Made by a program: the position numbers and the translations under genes. From Pleurotus djamor (Eukaryota > Basidiomycota > Agaricomycetes > Agaricales > Pleurotaceae), in assembly GCA_029747585.1 (NCBI GenBank), contig JAPEVF010000766.1, positions 1 through 21,586 on the forward strand: a stretch of 21,586 nt of DNA, written 5' to 3'. Below, one piece after another: positions 13,477-21,586 of this stretch. Each line of letters starts with the position of its first letter. Position 1 is the first letter of the stretch. The notes below the pieces were generated by a model. That model saw only the letters and a program-made list of their open reading frames with translations. It was not told the origin of the DNA and made no database searches.

Positions 13477-15246
13477 ATGAAATTTGTACAATGGCGGCCA
13501 GATGGAGGCAGAAAGAAATCCAACGGGGGATCGCAGGTGAATGCCAACGGTTCGTATTCTTCTTCACTTGATTCTACACGTTCTTAACCTCCTCCAGGTG
13601 GCTCAAGTGCCCAAGTCAGTGTTGAACATCGTGATAGCCACAGGATTGGTGGATCTTCAGGGAATGTGGACAATGTGGCTAATAGCTCATCGCCCGCCCA
13701 CTCCCTTCCATCGACCACAACATTCCCACTTCCCATCAATGCTTCTGCAACGGTAGCTTTGTCTGGGGGGCAGAGGGACTTGAGGACATCTTTCTCAACT
13801 TCATCATCCTCCAGCAAGCCGAACGCGAAGAAGAAAGTGGCCTCCAGTTCATCTGGGAAATCTACAGCGGCTTCCTCCCGGACTAACAAGCGTCCAAGAG
13901 ATGATGACGAAGAAGACGCCCCTAGGGAAAGTGAGATTGCGGGGACCTCAGAGCCCGTCCAGTATAAGCCTCCCATCAGAGGCCGTCCTCGCAAGAATCC
14001 TACTACCACTAATCCCTCAGCGAAACGTCGAAAAGGAAAAGCAACTGCTGACCCGTCGCAGCTTGAAGGCGAAGCTTCAGTTTCAGCTGCGACGCAAGTG
14101 GCGAGCAGCTCCTCCGTTGTTGCTCCTCCGAGGCGGGGTACTCGATCAGGTCCACGGGCCGAAAACCCTTACCCTGTCATTCCGTCGTCCCTCATCCCGA
14201 CTCCGTCGCAGCCTGAAGCTGTCGCTGAAGGTTCACCACCTTCTACGACAGAGGTAGCGAGTACTCCATCCACGGCCGATGCTCCTCCTCGAAGGCGGGC
14301 TGTTCAACGGGCCGAAAATCCTTACCCCGTCATCCCGGCGGTTCTACCCGCCACTGATAGTCGGCCAGTTGATTCAGGCTCGACTACGTTGAGCTGCACA
14401 CATCCTGCTGCACCATCCGACACAGATGCTTCCACCGCTGCAGCTAGCATAAGTCAAGGAGATGTAGCAGCCAATTACCCTTCGCCACAATTGGCCAACG
14501 TTCCGGCTGCAGTTGCGACCTCGCGTACACAACTTCCAGCACAACAGGTGACCATGCCGTTCGTAGATGATGCAAAATCTTCTGCTCTCGGAGTCCACCC
14601 TCAAGCAAGTTCAAGCAGTACTTCCGCGGCCTCTACCCTCCCCTTTGCTGCGCCAGTTGATCTGAGTTGGTTGCCGTTGGGCGGCTTGCCCATTTTCGCA
14701 CCAATGCCAGTGATACCTATAATGCCTGAGATGTATCCTGGGATGGGTCTTGACGCTATGTTTCCTTTGCCAGACAAACTCAGAGTTCAGCGTCAGCGAC
14801 CGCGGTTTGAGCGACCGCGACTTTCTTTCCCGATCGCCCAGCCCGACCCGGTCATCACGAGTACGACTGGACCTGCATCACCTGTCGCTGGGAATCCCCC
14901 AACATATGCGACATATCCTCCCGATGGAGCTCAGAATGCTGAGATTGTAGCTCCAAGTGATGGGAATCATCGGCGCACCCTGGAGACGATCCAACCGGGT
15001 CTCTCTGGAATTTACCCTACATCAGTTCGGGGGAACGCTGATAATGATGGTGTTCCCGCTAGTACATTGCAGCTGGCCTTGCCAATTGCAAGCCAAAATT
15101 CACGACCGGTCAGTAGCTCCCTGTCCAACTTTGTCAGTGTTGACTCACATCCCTGCCTGATTTTAGATGACGAATGCGATAGTTGCACGACAAGGAACTC
15201 AGAGTCAAGTTCGCACTCCCATAGTGTTGAACCCGCAGCACTCTGA
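13477..15246 (+). CDS. Low-complexity, probably nuclear protein with AT-hook-like motif
   Basis: I do not recognise this family. Two exons are supported: 13477-13549 and 13598-15246 over a 48-nt GT-AG intron, giving 573 aa. The frame also stays open upstream to an ATG at 13255, which would give 647 aa. I prefer 13477 because a pyrimidine-rich leader-like run lies between the two. The protein is rich in Ser, Pro, Ala and Thr and probably disordered. Visible basic elements are a poly-Ser/Lys stretch, an NKRPRDDDEED patch typical of nuclear localisation signals, and RGRPRKNP (codons at 13978-14001), an AT-hook core, followed by KRRKGK. An internal duplication carries the phrase RAENPYPVIP twice. 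No enzyme motif is visible. A DNA- or chromatin-associated role is inference only. A T-rich 3' flank follows the stop. Confidence 0.6.
14050..14345 (+). repeat. Internal ~150-bp tandem duplication in coding sequence
   Basis: Two adjacent units of about 150 bp, starting near 14050 and 14200, share CCGTCGCAGC...GAAG at their beginnings and encode PSQ...EVAS/QVAS, APPRR and RAENPYPVIP in the same order. They are diverged, with many silent or conservative changes, so the duplication is not recent. Confidence 0.7.
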
Positions 15247-17845
15247 GAACTCTTTTGGAGTTGCCCATCACGCACACCATACTCCGGACGACCTTCAGAA
15301 ATGAACTTTCATTGGTTAATTTCATGTTCTCTCTCTTGGACTCTTCTACTCCTCCCTCCTTTGGATTATCGTTATTTCTCCTCTCTCTATTTCTTTTCTG
15401 CTATCTATCATTCTTTCTCTGCGGACTCGTTGGACTTGTGACTCGTGTTGTTGTTATACTAGTGTACTCTCGGGCTTTGTGTTAGTACACGGAGAATTTG
15501 TCTTTTCTATCCATCAATCTGTACGATAACTGTACACGTTATCCTCCTTGATCGTCTCTGTCTTCCCTTTTCTCACTTTGTTGTCGGACATCTCTATTGC
15601 ATATCTACTCAGTGTTCCTCCCACATAGAATGTCTTCTGTAGCATCCTAGATACTTCCCAATGTAATACTGGCGCTGAAGGCGACTCATTCATCGTTGAA
15701 CTCGTACTGGGAACTCCGCCGTCCATGATTGGCTAGCCTGAGCTAAAATGCGAAGAGGTTCTCACGTCTTACGATCTTGTCGGTTACATGCCTTTTTTGG
15801 ATTCCATGTCACCCACAACGTCTATCCTCCCCTTGCTCATCCCTCAACCTACCAATGTCCGAGTCATTGGTCAAGAAAGACAAGTGGAAGTTCCTCTAAG
15901 GCAGGCGACTCATCGGAGTCTGGACGGTCTTTCTCGTTGGATCCGAGCTACAAACGAAGACAATTACCCGTGAACATATAAGCCAAGAACCAGGCGAATT
16001 GAGCGAATTGAGCGCGAAGCTATTCGCCACCTACGCGTCACTCTCAACCGCGTTGCCAATGATCGATGCGTCAATGTGAGCATTCCAAATTTCCTATTTC
16101 GAAGTGAGATTTCATCGGTGGTTCAGACGGTTCCACCCTGGTTCCACCTCCGTTGAACCAACTTCGACCGCCACAGCGAAATCTGCTCCGAAGAGAAAAC
16201 CAGCCAACAAAACCCAAAAAGACCGCCTCTGCGATTACCACGCTTTCCACACCCGCCGTCTCATGTAAGCAAGCCGCTGCAAGTAGTTCTATCCCTGTCG
16301 CCACCTCAAGCTTGGCAGACCACACCGCTCACACGACCTGGCAACAGCAAGGCCGTCAAGGCGTCGGTGACCACACTCTCAACCTCGACGCTCACGATGA
16401 CTCGGCCAACCTCCCCAAATATTCGAGCAAACGCAACCGCCTCAAGTAAACGCAAAGGCAGTACGCCTATTCATACCCGAAAAGCAAAGTGCGAGCGTCC
16501 TCCAAGGGAGGCCAACGGCTAATTCGCATCGAAGACACTTGCCCGCGATCCATGCCTAGCCAATTCCACTTCTCTGAGCCAGCCCCCTGAACCAACATGA
16601 CGAGCATTCGCAAGTCATTTGCCCCCAGAACCCACGCGCAACTAGACACGAAAAGACTCACCTATCATCCGAGCCTGCGAAGGCTTCTCGGTGGGCAGTC
16701 GGGACACGAAGAGCCTCGAGGCACCAACGAGATGAGACACGAGAAGGCCAGGGGGTGAATAAGAGATGGCAAGCTCAAGCGCAGAACGCGAGCGCCGGAG
16801 TCGATAGGAAGAGGAAGTTGGGGAATTATTTGTGCTTTTCGAAGTCGAGCGAGGCTTCCTTATAAGAAGTTCGGAACAAAGCACCATTGAAATGTGACGA
16901 CTTACATAAAGCGTTTGGATGACTGCAGTCGAGTGGCTTATCAAAGAAATCATGGTCCTCAATGACCGCCTTCAGTTCCTTTGTCTGTTGGACGTGATTA
17001 TATTCTATACTCCTTTTTGACCTCTTGGTCTTTCCGGGATAGGATTACGTCGCCATCGCGGAGTAGGCAGAAGCGCACAGAATTTATCCTCTTAGATAGA
17101 ACGGAGGTCATCGAAGATGCAGGGAACGGTGAAGTATATTGAAGTAGCGAACTGGTAGTACAGTCCCTACACGACTGAGAGCTATGGTAGCAATGGAGTC
17201 CGAGATTGGCAACGTTGGTCGATCAACCCAACTTCCGACCCATTGGATGCTGGTGGGGAGGTATCAGCGACCCGGACGCATCATTCGCTTTGAAGAAGCA
17301 CATAATCAGACTTCAAGCGCAAGTGACCCAGGTCTGTTCTACTCCACTCCTGCTGGGTCACTCTACGTTGTCGTCTTGTAGCGTCGGCGTTGTCTGAAGT
17401 TGGAACCAATCAACTTGTCGTCAAGCGCGTGGCTGGTTCCGATCGTGGACATCCTTGCAGTCGTTTTTGCGGCGTCGAGCCAAAAGAAAGATATTTTCCA
17501 ACCTTGAACAGCAAGACGATTATCTGAAAATGAAAGCACAACATTGAGAAATTGAGTATACCCGTTCGATGATACGGATTAGAAGCAGTATGGACTGACA
17601 TATGATAACCACTCCAGCGCTCGTTGCGCAATTCACAGCGACCGCTTGGACATTACCGGGAACCCGGCAGGAAACCGTGACATCGCTCTCTCTTCGTCGT
17701 TTAAGGCAGACAGAGTGTACTGTAGTATACGCCTTAAAACTAAATAAGCAAACGAAAAACGCGAAAAGCAGGAAAACGAACGAATCATTTAGGAGGAATC
17801 TTTCTTGGATGAACACACGCACTTGATCGATCTCAAGCTCAGGGC
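15247..17845. other. Region of fragmentary frames, possible decayed coding sequence
   Basis: The first 200 bp are T-rich and probably the 3' flank of the preceding gene. At 15748-16110 all three plus-strand frames contain coding-like stretches broken by stops; for example one frame reads to NEDNYP, meets TGA at about 15971, then continues RRIERIEREAIRHLRV. At 16140-16500 a basic Ser/Thr/Lys-rich segment (APKRKPANKTQK) appears. A minus-strand 70-residue frame lies at 15514-15726, and one at 16642-16962 ends near a GTGAGT donor-like site. I could not build one consistent spliced gene, so a degraded gene, or several, is the cautious reading. Confidence 0.3.
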
Positions 17846-18699
17846 TCAGGCCTGCTCCGTGGCATGTAACAGGTCGAGTTTCCCTCGCGGTTGAATACAT
17901 CGTCCCCAGCGCTCACCACCGGGCTGGGTAACAGGATGTTGAGGCCAGGTAATGATGGACTGAGGAGGCCGAGCTGGGACCGAAGTGTGAACATTGATTT
18001 CGTAAACTTGAGAGAAGATGACAGAAACCTACATCGTCCGCCAGAACGCTGGATAAGATTCACTGAGTAAATGGCTCTGGCTTGAGGGATACATGCTATA
18101 AGAGGATATGTTTAGATTGAGGAAAAGAACCAGAGTAAAAACTGACCATAAGTGTCTAGAGTTTCTTTCCCTTCGCAGGTCTGAGCTCACGTTTTCCTTC
18201 CGTTTTTCTTCAGAGTTTGACGAAGCGAGTCCCAGAAATTACAAGCAGGAGGGTTGAGGGGAGGAAACGCAAGCAATGATGACGTTTGGGAATGAACATG
18301 GAGATCGAGTACGACAAACTGTGAGGGAAGGGTGAGTCACAAGGTAAACGATGATGATATACTGGAGACGTACATCATGCCCTATAACTGTAGTTGAAAT
18401 CCCTGAGGCAACCTGGACGATAGGAGGGGAACGCTTGGGCGTAAGGATGATAATCAACGGTGACTATGTATGGGAACGTGAATTGGATAAGTCCGACGCG
18501 TAGACTCAAACTTACCAGCAATAGTTGCATGCCAGGCAATGTCAACGTCATCGTCTCCCCATCCTCGTTGGCATCATGGTAGGGCTTAGATAAGCTAATT
18601 TGAACGCGTAAGTGCTGTGAGCGACAATGAGAAGAGAGACACGCACCGGAAAGCAGCTACGTCACTCATGACATCACTCTCATCTATGCCATGGGCCAT
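17846..18699 (-). CDS. Six-exon gene of unknown family
   Basis: I do not recognise this protein. Minus-strand exons in coding order: 18699-18647, 18594-18516, 18463-18374, 18318-18191, 18095-18064, 18006-17846. They total 543 nt, 180 aa, and end at TGA 17848-17846. All five introns are GT-AG, 50-95 nt, and phases match throughout. Support is the unbroken, protein-like reading: an acidic N-terminal part (KPYHDANEDGE), a hydrophobic stretch LLLSPLIIIL around residue 42, then VVLDLHVHSQTS, FWDSLRQTLKKNGRK, and a Pro/Gln-rich tail. The start is uncertain. The frame stays open upstream of this ATG back to a TGA near 18727, and another coding-like exon candidate lies at 18876-19067, so the true gene may begin further upstream. 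No catalytic motif, signal peptide or repeat is seen. Confidence 0.5.
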
Positions 18700-18875
18700 G
18701 AAAGACGCCTCCAAGGCGCGCAGGCATCACGAAAATTGAGAGCACCGAAAGGTTTCGTTTGAGTCGCTATCCTTGCAGTTCCCTGGCATTGAAGAATCTC
18801 AGAGAGCTCGAACTAAGAGAACTGAAAAGGAGAGTTAATCGAAAGCAATGTGGCAATCATGGAAGGGTCCGTACC

Positions 18876-19067
18876 TCAGCCAATGATACAACCAGCTTGC
18901 TGCCTCGCGCTGCGTTCCGGGTTGTTGAATGAAGCGAAAAAGTCGACTGGGTCTCGTGGAGGCGGTGGTTCTGAGTTCCATCCCAGACCTATCAACGTGT
19001 CCCTTCTTCTGCCGTTTCCAACTTTAGAGGGGTTCAAGTATAGATCCAATTGCGAGTTATAGAACAG
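18876..19067 (-). other. Candidate upstream exon, minus strand
   Basis: From about 19067 down to a TGA at 18878-18876 one frame reads coding-like: LDLYLNPSKVGNGRRRDT, then GLGWNSEPPPPRDPVDFFAS and a basic Arg/Gln stretch. A GTTGTA donor shortly before the stop could splice to a frame containing NCKDSDSNETFR and from there to the gene at 17846-18699. The exact joins are unsettled. It may be a 5' exon of that gene or a remnant. Confidence 0.35.
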
Positions 19068-19254
19068 TCAAGTCGAGGCCCAGGGTGATGCTTTAGATGG
19101 TGGGAGTGTCCGCGGGTCCGAATTGTCGTGCAGATGCTTTCAAGATCGGTAATGCTGAGCATTCCGTGTGCGCAAGCGTTGGATTTGATGTATGGTTCAT
19201 GGATATAGATATGGAGGCAAGGAAGAAGGGACCAGGAGAGAAACAAGAAGAAAC

Positions 19255-19512
19255 ATGGGCAATCCCGAGCCCGAGTCTCACGCCGATTTTGCTGATTTTG
19301 TCCAGGAAAAAATAACCCAATCACCCCCTCCCCATCCGGACCTCCAAGAAGCCTTCGTAATTGCCTGTATTTGCTTGGAAAATCTGAATTTTTCGAATGC
19401 TGCTAGTGCTCGCCTGCCGTCTGCTTCTGAGCTTGTTCTGAGCTTGAGACGACTGGTCTTGCTGACCGCTGGTGTCTTCTTCTGGTGCTGTCCTCGTCGT
19501 TTACGAGGATAA
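19255..19512 (+). CDS. Possible small protein or first exon, unknown
   Basis: An 85-residue frame starts at an ATG in a good context (AAACATGGG). It reads as an acidic, Pro-containing N-terminus, a helix-like middle (DLQEAFVIACICLENLNF) and a hydrophobic C-terminal segment (about residues 66-78, LVLLTAGVFFWCC). The opposite strand is also open over much of it, so coding direction is uncertain. No homologue comes to mind. Confidence 0.25.
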   Translation: MGNPEPESHADFADFVQEKITQSPPPHPDLQEAFVIACICLENLNFSNAASARLPSASELVLSLRRLVLLTAGVFFWCCPRRLRG

Positions 19513-20082
19513 AATCTATGGACGTCGAAGTTATGAACCAATCGTGTACCGTGTTTGACCTGCACTTACCGCCAAATCACCGCGTTGGGGACGGGACCTC
19601 GTTCTTCGACGTGGCAGGTAGATCTCTGCACAATTTCAGCTCCTACCTCTATGATACGTGATTCTTATACACGAAAGCCGGACTCAGCCATCCATAGTGC
19701 CCAGAATAAGGTTCAGGTCAAGATTCACCTGATCTCTGTAAGAAAGGCTGGACTACGAGGACATCATCTTCGACTGTCTCTTGGTCAATACCGCCTGGCA
19801 TCTTGTTCTTCTCCGACGAGTCTTGAGAGGCGCTGAACGTGTTCGAAACCCATAACATTCTCATCCACGGCTCACGGGAACGAGAGGGCTCTCCCCGAAG
19901 CATATCTTATCGCCACAAGAAAGACCCTCGGCCATCTCGGTCATCTCCGTTATGCTGAGGCCAACTGTGACAATGTGACCTTTCAAGTCACGTGTGGCCC
20001 GTAACACCGTTCCCCCTGGTTCCCCTCCAGGTCCTTCACTTCCTCTCGCTCCCCACAACCTCAACCACTTCCAACCACAAAA

Positions 20083-21586
20083 ATGTCTTCCACACAACAG
20101 TCTGCACTCAACCTGCTGGTCAGTGCGATGCAGATGGGTATTGCTCCGTTGAATATTCTTCGTGATGCGTTGAACAACGGGAATATTGTGGTGGGGGAGT
20201 TGGATGGGTTGGTTGAGGCGTTGAGGTGTATCTCCTCAGTGGCAAGTGAGCTTGCTGATGGTGCGGCGCAGCTCAAGAGGGAAGAAGGGCAACATGAAGC
20301 TGAGCATGGTGAGTGTATGATTCCCTTTCGTGTCGAACCTTCCAATAATAATTATTGCAGAGTCGACGAGGCCACAAGGATCGAGCTACAAGGAACTTGA
20401 AGCCGAACCCTCTCAGCTCTCACTCCCTCGAGCACCATCTCCGCCTGCATTATTTGATTTCTCTGGTGTCGAGGAGATGCAAGCCGAGGTGCTAAATCTG
20501 GACGAGCTAGACAAGATATTCGACGACTTCCTCGCGACCACCGCAAGCACTATTACTACGACCACAAGAGAAATTATTCCCATCATCGTCACTCCTTCTC
20601 GCATACCCAACCAAGCTTCAACGACAACCTCTCATAATTATTTTGACCCGCGCAATAATCATTATACCGGGATCGACGGAGGTGCCACCCGCGGTACTGA
20701 GCCACCCAAAACGAACATTGCGGGATTACCTTATGCGGATAGTGAGTACCACCTCGACCCTTTTTAACTTGCATGTGCTGACTTCGTGTGTACTATCTCT
20801 CAGATGCGACTACGACTACGACTACGACTAATGATTATATTAACGGTCACGACCATTCTCAAGATACTAATACGGCCTCGGCGTTGACGTCGACATCTTA
20901 TGAAGACAAAGGCAAGGGACGGGCAACGGAGGTGGATCAAGACTTCTCCGAAGGGGACGATACCTCGAACGATGCGCTTGACTGGGGTTCGCCCGCTGTC
21001 GACCCTCTACCGTCGACAGAACCCCTCGACTCCAATGACCCAAACTCCACGACCACTGCTGCTGCTGCTGCTGTTCTTCCTCCTCCCCATCGTCACGATT
21101 TCCCCACACCAGCTTCCGCTGCGACGTTGAGCACCAAGGAGACAGGCTTGAGTGCCCCTCTATTGCCTTACGTCGGCAGTACCAGTGGAGTGGACGCCAC
21201 CAGTGCGCTCCCTCCTTCCGCCAACGTTGCTCCTCCTCCTCCCGCAACTGTGGCTCCTCCTCCACTTCCTCCTGCTAAAGGTCGCAAAGCCACCAAATCT
21301 CAAGGTGAATCCAGCACACAGGCTGGTCCAAGTACCAGTAAAGCTGGAACGTCATCCGCATCCACCTCCGCCTCTACTTCCGCCTCTTCGTCCAAGACCA
21401 AACCTACCACCAAATCGTCTGCCACACGCGCTACTGCTACGACGAAACCAGCGGCCGCGAAACAGCCACCTGCGAAAAATTCGAACGCGAAATCTTTGAA
21501 GAGGAAGGCTGAGAGTGAATCCGCGCCAGAGGTATCGCTGCCCGAGTGCAAATTCTCCAAATTCATGTATGTGGGGTTCAAAAAGA
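20083..21586 (+). CDS. Ser/Thr/Pro/Ala-rich hypothetical protein, 3' end outside window
   Basis: I do not recognise this family. Exons: 20083-20308, 20361-20741, 20804 to the window end; introns are 52 and 62 nt, GT-AG, and the frame is continuous for 463 residues without a stop. The ATG has a strong context (CACAAAAATGTC) and follows a CT-rich leader. Residues 1-75 look helical and folded (ALNLLVSAMQMGIAPLN, a Leu/Val-rich middle, then charged KREEGQHEAEHE). The rest is largely disordered: a poly-Thr run from a CGACTA repeat, a penta-Ala run from GCT codons, Pro clusters, and a long Ser/Thr/Lys/Ala region with SLKRKAE resembling a nuclear localisation signal. The last visible residues (LPECKFSKFMYVGFKK) turn ordered, so a folded domain may begin at the edge. 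A nuclear role is a guess from composition. Confidence 0.65.
20807..20830 (+). repeat. CGACTA x4 microsatellite encoding poly-Thr
   Basis: Four perfect copies of CGACTA sit at the start of exon 3, just after the splice acceptor at 20803. In frame they read alternating ACT and ACG codons, giving seven consecutive Thr. The unit is 6 bp, so length changes would keep the frame. Confidence 0.9.

Larger units (their letters stand above)
18700..20082. other. Intergenic region with candidate exons
   Basis: This region contains a strong minus-strand exon candidate (18876-19067), a short plus-strand frame (19255-19512) and the promoter of the gene at 20083. The last 80 bases before 20083 are rich in CT and CCTC runs, typical of fungal leaders. 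Nothing else is recognisable. Confidence 0.35.

Noticed and set aside
13584..14009. Long minus-strand frame opposite the AT-hook-like gene
   Set aside because: It is the antisense shadow of a Ser-rich coding strand; its Leu/Ser/Glu-rich composition mirrors those codons and it has no splice or start support.
20867..21265. Minus-strand frame with a poly-Gln run opposite the 20083 gene
   Set aside because: The Gln run is the antisense of the GCT alanine repeat; the plus-strand model has a good start, matching intron phases and continuous frame.

Overview
This window looks like nuclear DNA of a white-rot Agaricomycete (mushroom-forming basidiomycete). The evidence is a pair of intron-dense secreted class II haem peroxidase genes, an intron-dense laccase gene, introns of about 50-60 nt with GT-AG ends, and exons as short as 8 nt. 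Genus and species cannot be read from the window. All spliced models were assembled by eye from splice signals and reading-frame continuity, and have not been checked against transcripts.

Layout. 866-2730 (+) and 5855-7743 (+) are two tandem peroxidase genes, called VP1 and VP2 here. Each has 15 exons with matching intron positions, and both encode versatile-peroxidase-type proteins: the exposed catalytic Trp and the acidic Mn(II)-site positions occur together. Their promoters share a block about 300 bp upstream of the ATG, a reverse CCAAT element and a TATA box. This points to a segmental duplication with a repeat spacing of about 5 kb. Convergent to VP2, 8859-10931 (-) is a 10-exon laccase with all four copper-binding loops.

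The right half is less clear. 13477-15246 (+) encodes a low-complexity, probably nuclear protein with an AT-hook-like motif and an internal 150-bp duplication. 17846-18699 (-) is a six-exon gene of unknown family, reconstructed from short exons. 20083 to the window end (+) is the 5' part of a Ser/Thr/Pro/Ala-rich gene that runs off the edge. Between these lie stretches with only fragmentary open frames (11-13.4 kb, 15.3-17.8 kb, 18.7-20.0 kb) that I could not turn into convincing genes.

How the genes fit together. Two H2O2-dependent peroxidases and an O2-dependent laccase, all with secretion signals, form a small lignin/phenolic-oxidation neighbourhood. No H2O2-generating oxidase is visible here. 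I see no CRISPR array, rRNA, tRNA, intact transposon or virus-like gene. I found no wholly new system. The most informative points are the Glu-to-Asp change in the Mn site of VP1, the conserved micro-exons, the unusual second copper loop of the laccase, and the unassigned multi-exon gene.
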